Assembly (NCBI GenBank): GCA_025358075.1
Contig: JANYKU010000021.1
Span: 1-53,722 of the forward strand
DNA from: Ilumatobacteraceae bacterium
GTDB lineage: Bacteria > Actinomycetota > Acidimicrobiia > Acidimicrobiales > Ilumatobacteraceae
Reading direction: 5' to 3'
Length of the DNA stretch: 53,722 nucleotides
The notes under the pieces are model-generated. The model was not told where the DNA came from and ran no database searches. It saw only the letters and a list, made by a program, of their open reading frames with translations. Each line of letters starts with the position of its first letter. Positions within the stretch are counted from its first letter, which is position 1. Shown here one piece after another: positions 34,830 through 41,901 of this stretch. The position numbers and the translations under genes are program-made.

Positions 34830-36218
34830 CTAGGTCAGCAGCGTCTTTTGGACCTTGCCCATGGCGTTGCGCGGCAGGACGTCGACGATGCGAACCTCGC
34901 GTGGACGCTTGTGCACCGAGAGCAGGGCAGCCACGTGCTCGATCAGTACGGCACCGTCGACGCCGTCGCAGACCACGAAGGCCACGATGCGCTGACCGAG
35001 GTCGGGATCGCTGACACCGATGACCGCCGCTTCGCTGACGGCGTGATGGGTCAGCAGTGCGGCCTCGACCTCGCCGGCACCAACCTTGAACCCACCCGTC
35101 TTGATGATGTCGACCGACTGACGCCCGACGATGCGATGGAAGCCACCGGCGTCGATGACCGCGGCATCGCCGGTTCGGAACCAGTCGCCGTCGAACGACG
35201 ACGCCGTCGCCTCAGGGCGATTGAGGTACTCGTCGAACATCGTGGCGCCGCGGATCTGCAGCTCGCCGATCGTCGAGCCGTCACGATCGAGCACCGCACC
35301 CGTTTCGTCGACCAGCCTGCTCTCGACACCGACGATCGGCACGCCCACCCAACCGGGCCGGCGCTCGCCGTCGGCTCGCGTCGACACGGTGATCAAGGTC
35401 TCGGTCATTCCGTACCGCTCGATCGGTGACTGACCGATCAACCGCGTCATGTCGTCGAACACGGCGACCGGCAGCGGAGCACTTCCCGACACGACCAAAC
35501 GAGCACCTCGCAGCGAGGTCGCCAACGATGGCTCGGCGCAGATGCGCGACCACACCGTCGGCACGCCGAAGTACATCGAGCCGTCGGCCTCGGCGTAGGC
35601 CTGCGGTGTCGGTTTGCCGGTGTGGATGAGGCGCGACCCGACGCGCAGCGCGCCCAGCACACCTAACACCAACCCGTGAACGTGGAACAGTGGCAGGCCG
35701 TGAACCAAGGTGTCGTCGGGCGTCCATTGCCACGCCTCGGCCAAGCCGTCGAGGTCGGCGGCGATCGCCCGGCGCGAGAGCACGACGCCCTTCGGGAGAC
35801 CGGTCGTGCCCGAGGTGTACATGATCAGTGCGGTCGAGTCGCCCGCCGGCTGCGGGCCCGACCAGTCGGTCTCACCTTCCACCGAGATCTTCGGAAGTGC
35901 GACCTCCGGCCATTGCGTGTCGCCAATGGTCGCTGTCGCGCCCGAGTCGCGCAACATGTGCTCGCGCTCCATCGGCCCGGCATCCGCTGGCATCGGCACC
36001 GCGGGCACTCCGGCCATCAGTGCGGCGACCACGCCAACGACGGTGTCGAGCGTCGGTGTGGCGCGAATGGCAACGGCAGACATGCCGGCAAGGTGCTGCG
36101 CCACCGCAGCCGCGCGCCTCGCCAGTTGGGCCCACGACACCGATTCGCCGGCGACGCGCACAGCGGTATCGCCATCGCCGAACCGGCCATCCAACGACGG
36201 CAGCAACGACGCGCTCAC
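34830..36218 (-). CDS. Acyl-CoA synthetase, malonyl-CoA-ligase-like
   Basis: A 462-aa ANL enzyme, shorter than most. STALIMYTSGTTGLPKGVVLSRRAI is the phosphate loop, and LPLFHVHGLVLGVLGALRVGSRLIHTGK resembles the MatB substrate region. IERYGMTETLITVSTRADGERRPGWVG is the adenine motif, and DWFRTGDAAVIDAGGFHRIVGRQSVDIIKTGGFKVGAGEVE is A8. The C-terminal lysine is in LPRNAMGKVQKTLL. It activates a small carboxylic acid, perhaps a dicarboxylic one, as its CoA ester. The GTG start overlaps the stop of the upstream MDR reductase gene, so the two are coupled. Overall context is acid/CoA catabolism. Confidence 0.91.
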   Translation of the reverse strand: MSASLLPSLDGRFGDGDTAVRVAGESVSWAQLARRAAAVAQHLAGMSAVAIRATPTLDTVVGVVAALMAGVPAVPMPADAGPMEREHMLRDSGATATIGDTQWPEVALPKISVEGETDWSGPQPAGDSTALIMYTSGTTGLPKGVVLSRRAIAADLDGLAEAWQWTPDDTLVHGLPLFHVHGLVLGVLGALRVGSRLIHTGKPTPQAYAEADGSMYFGVPTVWSRICAEPSLATSLRGARLVVSGSAPLPVAVFDDMTRLIGQSPIERYGMTETLITVSTRADGERRPGWVGVPIVGVESRLVDETGAVLDRDGSTIGELQIRGATMFDEYLNRPEATASSFDGDWFRTGDAAVIDAGGFHRIVGRQSVDIIKTGGFKVGAGEVEAALLTHHAVSEAAVIGVSDPDLGQRIVAFVVCDGVDGAVLIEHVAALLSVHKRPREVRIVDVLPRNAMGKVQKTLLT

Positions 36219-37195
36219 GCGGCACCTACGCGCACGACGACCTTGCCGTACAGATCGGGTTGCTGGGCACGCTCGAAGGCTGCGTGGATCTGCTCGAACG
36301 GATAGATCGAGTCGATCAACGGATGCAGATCGGCGGCTTCCATGAAGTGCAGCAGCTGCTGCGTCTCCAGCCGGCTGGCACCGCTGACTCCGATGATCGA
36401 GATCTGCCGGTAGAAGACCCTGGCCAAGTCGGCGCTCGGGTCACTGCCGGTCGTTGCACCTGACACCACGATCCTTCCTCCCGGTCTCACGCTGCGCAGG
36501 CTGTGCTCCCACGTCGCCTCTCCCACGGTCTCGATGACAAGGTCGACCGGAGCCGACAATCGAGCCCCCGTTTCCACCGCCTCATGAGCACCCAACTCCA
36601 AGGCCCGACGGCGCTTCTCCGCCGAGCGACTCGTGACGATGACGCGCAGCCCAGCAGCGCGAGCAAGGGCCGCAGTGGCGGTGGCAACTCCTCCGCCGGC
36701 ACCTTGGATCAACACGGTTTCGCCGGGCTCGGCGCGCCCGCGGGTGAACAGCATTCGAAAGGCAGTGGTCCAAGCGACCGTGATGCACCCGGCCTCTTCC
36801 ATCGACATGAAGGCCGGCTTCGGGATGAGATTGCGGTTCGGCACGATCGTGTACTCGGCGAACGCACCGGGGAACCGCTCGGAGATCAGCGCCCTGTCGG
36901 GGTCGAATGACTCGTCGCCATGGCCCGCGTCGGGATTGCCGAACGAGCCGGACACCACCACCGCGTTGCCCTGCATGTCCCAACCGGCGATGTCGCAGCC
37001 GACCACCATCGGGAACTGATCGGCGCGGACCCCGACACCACGCATCGACCACAGGTCGTGCATGTTGATCGACGTTGCTCCGACGCGCACGATGGTGTGG
37101 CCATCGGGCGCAATCGGGTCGGGCCAGTCGTCGCGCAGCTCGAGCATCGACAACGGTTCGGCCTCGTTGATCCCCGTCGCAACCGCAGCCCTCAC
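36215..37195 (-). CDS. MDR-superfamily (zinc-binding dehydrogenase/quinone reductase-like) oxidoreductase
   Basis: A 326-aa medium-chain reductase. A GroES-like N-terminal domain contains VRVGATSINMHDLWSMRGVGVRADQFPMVVGCDIAGW. The Rossmann domain contains VLIQGAGGGVATATAALARAAGLRVIVTSRSAEKRRRALELGA, a GxGxxA-type NADPH-binding loop and SRSxxK tail. PVDLVIETVGEATWEHSLRSVRPGGRIVVSG is typical. The structural-zinc Cys cluster is absent, as in quinone reductases. It reduces an enone or similar compound with NADPH. The GTG start at 37195 has AAGGGGAG 3-4 nt upstream. It is coupled to the acyl-CoA ligase and divergent from an NTF2-like gene. Confidence 0.91.
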   Translation of the reverse strand: MRAAVATGINEAEPLSMLELRDDWPDPIAPDGHTIVRVGATSINMHDLWSMRGVGVRADQFPMVVGCDIAGWDMQGNAVVVSGSFGNPDAGHGDESFDPDRALISERFPGAFAEYTIVPNRNLIPKPAFMSMEEAGCITVAWTTAFRMLFTRGRAEPGETVLIQGAGGGVATATAALARAAGLRVIVTSRSAEKRRRALELGAHEAVETGARLSAPVDLVIETVGEATWEHSLRSVRPGGRIVVSGATTGSDPSADLARVFYRQISIIGVSGASRLETQQLLHFMEAADLHPLIDSIYPFEQIHAAFERAQQPDLYGKVVVRVGAA

Positions 37196-37249
37196 GTCTC
37201 CCCTTTCCAGATCGGTGCGGTCACCGTAGCTCTGAGAAACTCTCCGACC

Positions 37250-37693
37250 ATGTTCGACAACCAGTGGGATCCACGTAGCCGAAACGACCTCAGCGACAAC
37301 GAGCGAGTCGTGCTGCACTTCATGAGCGATTGCATGCATGGCGACGATCTGTCGCTCGTCGACCGCTATGTCGCCGAGAACTACATCCAGCACACGCCGG
37401 GGATCGGGCAGGGTCGCGAGGGGCTTCGTCACTACCTCCACGCGGTCGCCTGGAAGCGGCCCGGCCGGCGCGAATGGCGACCGATCCAGCTGTTCGCCAG
37501 TGGCGACTTCGTCATCCTTCACAAGCTGCTGCCGGCAGTCGTGATCGCCGATTTCCTTCGGTTCGATCCCGACGGGATGATGGCCGAGCACTGGGATGTC
37601 GTGCAGCCGCTACCGGAAGCCGACTACGACCCGATGCGGCCCTCGGTCGAGAACCTCGATCGGTTCCGGGCGGTCTTCGGCATCACCGAATGA
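37250..37693 (+). CDS. NTF2/SnoaL-like protein
   Basis: 147 aa. ERVVLHFMSDCMHGDDLSLVDRYVAENYIQHTPGIGQGREGLRHYLHAVAW is the canonical first half of SnoaL-like proteins (helix, YIQHxP turn, GREGL). FASGDFVILHKLLPAVVIADFLRFDPDGMMAEHWDVVQPLP is the beta-sheet half. It forms a cone-shaped pocket that may act as a cyclase, hydrolase or binding protein; the reaction is not predictable. The ATG at 37250 is preceded at 8 nt by GAAACT, a GANNNT box like that of upp. The convergent Lrp gene ends 7 nt after the stop. Confidence 0.88.
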   Translation: MFDNQWDPRSRNDLSDNERVVLHFMSDCMHGDDLSLVDRYVAENYIQHTPGIGQGREGLRHYLHAVAWKRPGRREWRPIQLFASGDFVILHKLLPAVVIADFLRFDPDGMMAEHWDVVQPLPEADYDPMRPSVENLDRFRAVFGITE

Positions 37694-37700
37694 ACCAGGC

Positions 37701-38210
37701 TCACTGACCTTCGGCGACGAGGTCGGCAGTCGTGCGCAGCACCGTGCTGCTGAGCGCCAACTGCGTCTCGGTGCGGCTGACATCGGGCGACGACACAACC
37801 CGCTGCAGGATCAGGTGGAGGTGATCGTTGGAGCGAGCGACGATGCGCACGAGCAGATCACCTGAACCGGTCACGGTGTGGATCTCGAGGATCTCCGGAA
37901 TGGTGCGCAGGTGCGCCACCACACGATTGTGTGAGCCCTGCGAGATCGCCAGGGTGGTGAACGCCAAAACGCCGAGCCCGGCCGCCGCTAGGTCGATGTC
38001 GGGCCCGTAGCCGACGATGACGCGCCGATCTTCGAGACGTCGCAGCCTGGTCAGCACGGTGCCTCTGGCGCATTCGAGCACGCGCGCCAGGTCCGACACC
38101 GTGGAGTGCGGAGCGGCCCGCAATCGGCCGATCAGACGGCGATCGAGGGAATCGAGCTCTGCCGGCCGGTCATTCAAGATGCGCACGAATGGCCGTCGCC
38201 GGACCACCAA
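37701..38210 (-). CDS. Lrp/AsnC-family regulator
   Basis: 169 aa from the longest start. LDSLDRRLIGRLRAAPHSTVSDLARVLECARGTVLTRLRRLEDRRVIVGYGPDID is the helix-turn-helix domain of Lrp/AsnC. The rest is the RAM effector domain with ILEIHTVTGSGDLLVRIVARSNDHLHLILQRVV. The start is uncertain: TTG at 38210, GTG at 38207 or TTG at 38177 (158 aa, which gives the usual Lrp N-terminus). None has a Shine-Dalgarno. An out-of-frame ATG at 38220, 7 nt behind TAGAGT, begins a 16-codon leader frame. It is divergent from the HPPD-like gene, which it probably controls in response to an amino acid or keto acid. Confidence 0.85.
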   Translation of the reverse strand: MVVRRRPFVRILNDRPAELDSLDRRLIGRLRAAPHSTVSDLARVLECARGTVLTRLRRLEDRRVIVGYGPDIDLAAAGLGVLAFTTLAISQGSHNRVVAHLRTIPEILEIHTVTGSGDLLVRIVARSNDHLHLILQRVVSSPDVSRTETQLALSSTVLRTTADLVAEGQ

Positions 38211-38227
38211 TCTTGACCATGTTGGAG

Positions 38228-38233
38228 ACTCTA
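38228..38233 (-). promoter_or_regulatory. -10 box upstream of lrp-like gene
   Basis: TAGAGT on the minus strand, 7 nt before an ATG that opens a short out-of-frame leader (38220 to 38170), itself overlapping the start region of the Lrp gene. Confidence 0.4.
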
Positions 38234-38300
38234 GCCAAACTTGATGTGCATTTTGATCACTACTCTTGCTCCTGGTTGATCATCTTGGTTTCATTGGCGC

Positions 38301-38915
38301 ATGTCATTCATCAAGAAGGTCGACCACATCACCTACGCATGTGCTGCCGGCACGATCGAGAAGTGGGCCTGGTTCCACATCGAAGTCGAAGGTGGCACGC
38401 TGATCAACCGCATCGACGACGTACGGCCCGGCGACCCCGAGAGCAGCATGAAGATCTGGTGCATCGACTACGGCGACTTCGGCATCGCCCTGATCGAGGG
38501 CGTCGACCGTGCCAAGAAGTCGCAGGTCACCAAATTCGTCGATCGCCACGGCGACCACAGCTGTCAGCACGTTGCCTACGACACCTACGACCTCAAGAAG
38601 TTCCAGTCGCACATGCGCGAGCTGGGCGGGTCGGCCCGCGGCGGCACCCTGGTGCGCAACGATGGCTTCGGGGTCCTCAAGCAGATGTTCGCTCGTGGCT
38701 ACTCCGAGGGTGATGCCGCCGAAGCGACGTTCCCCGAGTACGTGCAGCGACCGTCGCTCGGCGATGCCGACGAAGTGCACATCACGTTCGCCGAGGAGAC
38801 GGGGCGAGGCTTCTACGATCAGATCGAAGACGCCGTTGCGGCGGGCGACGAAGAGCCGTTCTTCGACTTCTCGAAGATGCCGAGCAAGTGGCAGGTTCCC
38901 GTACCGCAAACCTGA
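38301..38915 (+). CDS. VOC-family protein resembling 4-hydroxyphenylpyruvate dioxygenase
   Basis: A 204-aa vicinal-oxygen-chelate protein. KKVDHITYACAAGTIEKWAWFHIEVEGGTLI, SSMKIWCIDYGDFGIALIEGVDRAKKSQVTKFVDRHGDHSCQHVAYDTYDLKKFQSHM and ARGYSEGDAAEATFPEYVQRPS follow the order of HPPD sequence blocks. The DH and CQHVA His residues and the ATFPEYVQR Glu sit where HPPD has iron ligands (His, His, Glu). True HPPD is about 350-400 aa with two VOC modules; this has about one. It may be a related dioxygenase or lyase for aromatic keto acids. It lies divergent from an Lrp regulator, as hppD often does. The 80-bp gap is AT-rich with several TTGATC motifs. Confidence 0.8.
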   Translation: MSFIKKVDHITYACAAGTIEKWAWFHIEVEGGTLINRIDDVRPGDPESSMKIWCIDYGDFGIALIEGVDRAKKSQVTKFVDRHGDHSCQHVAYDTYDLKKFQSHMRELGGSARGGTLVRNDGFGVLKQMFARGYSEGDAAEATFPEYVQRPSLGDADEVHITFAEETGRGFYDQIEDAVAAGDEEPFFDFSKMPSKWQVPVPQT

Positions 38916-39003
38916 GCGCGCCCGCTGATCGCCGAGCGGGACCAGGACCTTTGGCCCGACGGCCCGGGTCGAGCGCCTCTCCCGACGCACCCAGCACTGC
39001 AGT

Positions 39004-39009
39004 TACGTT
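39004..39009 (+). promoter_or_regulatory. -10 box, fasciclin gene
   Basis: TACGTT 7 nt before the GTG at 39017; leaderless transcript inferred and used to choose the start. Confidence 0.55.
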
Positions 39010-39016
39010 CGCCTGC

Positions 39017-39574
39017 GTGACATCTTCGCTCCGAGTGACGATCCTGGCAACCATCGCATTGGCGTTGGGAGGTGTGGCTTGCAGTTCCGACCCGACCGAC
39101 ACGGCGGCGACCACAACCGTTCCCGCTGCTGCGCCGACGCCGACGACCACGATGACGGCAACACCTCAGCGCTACGACATCGTCGGCACCGCGTTGACCG
39201 CCGGTGCGTTCACCGAGCTGGCCGGCCTGGTCGTTGATGCCGGCCTGGTGGACACGTTGCGCGGCAAAGGTCCGTTCACGGTGTTCGCCCCGACCAACGA
39301 TGCGTTCAAGAAGCTGCCGGTTGCCACGCTGCACGCCGTGCAGGACGACCCGAAGCTGCTGGCGACCGTGCTGACCTATCACGTCGTGGTAGGCGCGTTG
39401 AAGCTCGCGGACCTGAAGCCCGGCAAGCTGACCACCGTGTCAGGCGCCGACCTGGTGGTCACTCGCCAAGGCGACAAGGTGTTGATCAACGGCTCGGAGA
39501 TCATCGCCGGAGATGTCGTCGCCAGTAACGGCATCGTGCACGTGATCGGTGACGTGCTGCTGCCACCGAGCTGA
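39017..39574 (+). CDS. Fasciclin-domain lipoprotein
   Basis: 185 aa. The signal sequence VTILATIALALGGVACSS carries a lipobox ending in Cys, followed by a Thr/Ala/Pro linker. The rest is one fasciclin (FAS1) domain: DIVGTALTAGAFTELAGLVVDAGLVDTLRGKGPFTVFAPTNDAFKKLP is the FAS1 H1 block and LTYHVVVGALKLADL plus ASNGIVHVIGDVLLPPS is the H2 block. FAS1 domains mediate adhesion or matrix contact on the outer side of the membrane. The start is GTG at 39017, chosen because TACGTT lies 7 nt upstream. A small hairpin (ACGGAG/CTCCGT, 39580-39596) follows the gene. Confidence 0.9.
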   Translation: MTSSLRVTILATIALALGGVACSSDPTDTAATTTVPAAAPTPTTTMTATPQRYDIVGTALTAGAFTELAGLVVDAGLVDTLRGKGPFTVFAPTNDAFKKLPVATLHAVQDDPKLLATVLTYHVVVGALKLADLKPGKLTTVSGADLVVTRQGDKVLINGSEIIAGDVVASNGIVHVIGDVLLPPS

Positions 39575-39579
39575 GGCGC

Positions 39580-39596
39580 ACGGAGTTTTCCTCCGT
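39580..39596 (+). terminator. Small hairpin after fasciclin gene
   Basis: A 6-bp stem ACGGAG with CTCCGT around TTTTC, 5 nt after the stop and with no U-run. A weak terminator at best. Confidence 0.35.
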
Positions 39597-39654
39597 CCCG
39601 GTGATTCTTACCGAGGGCTTGCGGTGATGACGGTGGCAGATCCACTGCCGCGTC

Positions 39655-39660
39655 TAGGGT
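39655..39660 (+). promoter_or_regulatory. -10 box, beta-propeller gene
   Basis: TAGGGT 7 nt before the ATG at 39668; leaderless transcript inferred. Confidence 0.55.
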
Positions 39661-39667
39661 CGATGAA

Positions 39668-40963
39668 ATGGCAGCCACCCGAGGGCGTCATTCCACGTGT
39701 CGCCGGTGGGTGATGTGTGCCCTGCTGGTCGGCGGTGGTCTCCTCGTCGCCGCAGCCTGCTCGTCGACACCGGCTACGACCCGGGCCGTCGTCGAGCCGA
39801 CGCCGCCGGCGAGCTCCATCTCGCTGGAACTGCCCGCTGCTCCTGACGAGACCGACGTGACCGGCACCGAGGCGACCGAGCCCACCTCGTCGACCAGCAC
39901 CACGGTCGCGCCGACCACAACGACAACGGTGCCGGGTGTGTACTCGCACACCGGTGTCGGCCAGATGAGCCCCGCTGTCGCCAACGCCAAGAACTACGTG
40001 TACGTGCCGAGCAACGATGCCGGCTCGGTCACGGTGATCGATCAGGCGACGATGCAGATCGTCAATCACTACAACGTCGGCAAGCTCCCGCAGCACGTCG
40101 TTGCCTCGTGGGATCTGACCACGCTCTATGCCACGGTGAGCGACTCGAACCGATTGGTCGAGATCGATCCCGCCACCGGCGACAAGGGCAAGTCGATTCC
40201 TGTGGCCGCGCCGTACAACCTCTACTTCACACCCGACGGATCGACAGCGATCGTGATGGCCGAGCGACTGAACCGCATGGACTTCTACGACCGGCTGACC
40301 TGGAAGCGTCGGTTCTCGGTGAAGGTGCCATGCAAGGGCGTGAACCACGCCGATTGGTCTCCGGACGGAGCATGGTTCCTGGCGACGTGCGAGTTCTCGG
40401 GCAACCTCCTCAAAGTCGACACGGCAACGGGCGCGATTCTCAACGTGCTCTCGCTGCCGAAAGGTTCGATGCCCCAAGACCTGCGACTGGCGCCCGACGG
40501 AACCAAGTTCTACGTCGCCGACATGGACTGCGGATGTGTGTGGATCGTCAACGCCGACGGCACGGCCACCACCGGATCGATCGTCACGGGCGTGGGTGCG
40601 CATGGCATCTACCCGAGCCGCGACGCGTCGGTGATGTACGTGACCAACCGTGGGCGAACGGCCAAAGACACCCGACGAAAGTCGAAACCCGGCGACGGCT
40701 CGGTCAGCGTGATCGACCCGAAGACCGACACCGTGATCGCCACATGGCCGATCCCGCAAGGCGGCTCGCCCGACATGGGTGGGGTGTCTGCCGACGGCAA
40801 GCGACTGTGGCTCTCGGGACGGTACGACTCGTCGGTGTACGTGTTCGACACGACCACCGGCGAGGTGGTCGCCACCATCGCCGTGCCGCGCGGCCCCCAC
40901 GGCTTGGCCGTGTTCCCACAGCCAGGGCGATACTCGCTCGGCCACACCGGCAACTATCGATGA
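39668..40963 (+). CDS. YncE-like beta-propeller lipoprotein
   Basis: 431 aa. The N-terminus CRRWVMCALLVGGGLLVAAACSSTP is a lipoprotein signal. A Thr/Ser/Pro-rich stalk follows up to residue about 95. Then come repeated blades with VYVPSNDAGSVTVIDQATMQIV, LYATVSDSNRLVEIDPATGDK, FLATCEFSGNLLKVDTATGAIL, FYVADMDCGCVWIVNADG, MYVTNRGR and LWLSGRYDSSVYVFDTTTGEVVATI, the YVTN/YncE seven-bladed propeller pattern. It is anchored outside the membrane; binding partner unknown. The start ATG is 7 nt behind TAGGGT. The stop overlaps the start of the deacetylase-like gene, so the two exported proteins are made together. Confidence 0.9.
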   Translation: MAATRGRHSTCRRWVMCALLVGGGLLVAAACSSTPATTRAVVEPTPPASSISLELPAAPDETDVTGTEATEPTSSTSTTVAPTTTTTVPGVYSHTGVGQMSPAVANAKNYVYVPSNDAGSVTVIDQATMQIVNHYNVGKLPQHVVASWDLTTLYATVSDSNRLVEIDPATGDKGKSIPVAAPYNLYFTPDGSTAIVMAERLNRMDFYDRLTWKRRFSVKVPCKGVNHADWSPDGAWFLATCEFSGNLLKVDTATGAILNVLSLPKGSMPQDLRLAPDGTKFYVADMDCGCVWIVNADGTATTGSIVTGVGAHGIYPSRDASVMYVTNRGRTAKDTRRKSKPGDGSVSVIDPKTDTVIATWPIPQGGSPDMGGVSADGKRLWLSGRYDSSVYVFDTTTGEVVATIAVPRGPHGLAVFPQPGRYSLGHTGNYR

Positions 40964-41886
40964 ACGGCGACGGCAGGCGACCGTCGTTGTTCGGGCGCCG
41001 ACAACTGCTGTTGGGTGGCGGGACGTTCCTCGCCGGGATGGCCGGAGTCACGGTTTGGGCCGAGACTCGACCCGCCGCCAATGGAGCCAAGTCGTCGAAC
41101 ACATCGCCGGCCGACACGCCGACCAGCACCGGGCCCGCAGCGAGTCAGGCGCCGGCCCAATCCTCCTCGGCCCCGCAGTCGCCCGAACCCACCGCGACGA
41201 CGCCATCGACGACAACCCTCAGCTCCACCACGACCACGCCGCCGACGTCGACCGTTGCGAGTACCACGACCCAACCGATCGTGGGCCCGGCGACGTACAT
41301 CAGTCACGGACCGACCGACGTCAACAACATCGCCCTCACGTTCCACCTCGGTGGCAACCCGACGCTGGTCGCCGAGCTCCTCGATCTGTTGAAGGCGAAC
41401 GGCATCACCTCGACCCTGTTCGCGATAGGAGACTGGCTGACCGCCAATCCCGACCTTGGACATCGAGCGGTCGACGACGGCCACGAGCTCGGGAACCACA
41501 CGAAGAGCCACCTGTCGATGCTCAAGTTGTCTCGTGCGGCCGTGCGCGCCGAGATCGTCGGAGGTGGCGAGGCGCTGATCCCTTTCATCGGCTCGATCGG
41601 CAAGTGGTTCCGGCCGTCGGGCACCGATGTGCCAACCGATCTCATCCTCGAGGAGGCGGGGGCCGCCGGCTACGCCGTGTCGGTCGGTTACGACATCGAT
41701 TCGACCGACTACACCGAGCCGGGCGCCGCGGCGGTCGTCGCCCGAGTCAAGAAGAAGTTGCATCCGGGGGCGATCGTCAGTCTGCACTTCGGCCACCGCG
41801 ACACGATCGACGCCCTCCCGAAGATCCTCGACCTGCTCGGCGCCGCCAGTCTCGCGCCGGTCACCGTGACCGGGCTGCTCGGCTGA
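40960..41886 (+). CDS. Polysaccharide deacetylase-like protein, altered first motif
   Basis: 308 aa. The N-terminus FGRRQLLLGGGTFLAGMAGVTVWA looks like a Tat-type signal. A Ser/Thr/Pro-rich linker of about 85 residues leads to a NodB-like domain. NNIALTFHLGGNPTLV stands where active enzymes have TFDDG, so the catalytic Asp pair is His-Leu. The HELGNHTKSH metal motif is intact, KWFRPSGTDV replaces RPPxG, and IVSLHFGHRDTIDALP lacks the usual LHD Asp. A similar TFHGAG variant occurs in other actinobacteria, from memory. Deacetylase activity is doubtful; sugar binding or altered chemistry is possible. It is coupled to the propeller gene. Confidence 0.85.
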   Translation: MNGDGRRPSLFGRRQLLLGGGTFLAGMAGVTVWAETRPAANGAKSSNTSPADTPTSTGPAASQAPAQSSSAPQSPEPTATTPSTTTLSSTTTTPPTSTVASTTTQPIVGPATYISHGPTDVNNIALTFHLGGNPTLVAELLDLLKANGITSTLFAIGDWLTANPDLGHRAVDDGHELGNHTKSHLSMLKLSRAAVRAEIVGGGEALIPFIGSIGKWFRPSGTDVPTDLILEEAGAAGYAVSVGYDIDSTDYTEPGAAAVVARVKKKLHPGAIVSLHFGHRDTIDALPKILDLLGAASLAPVTVTGLLG

Positions 41887-41901
41887 CGTCGGAGAAGTAG
41901 C

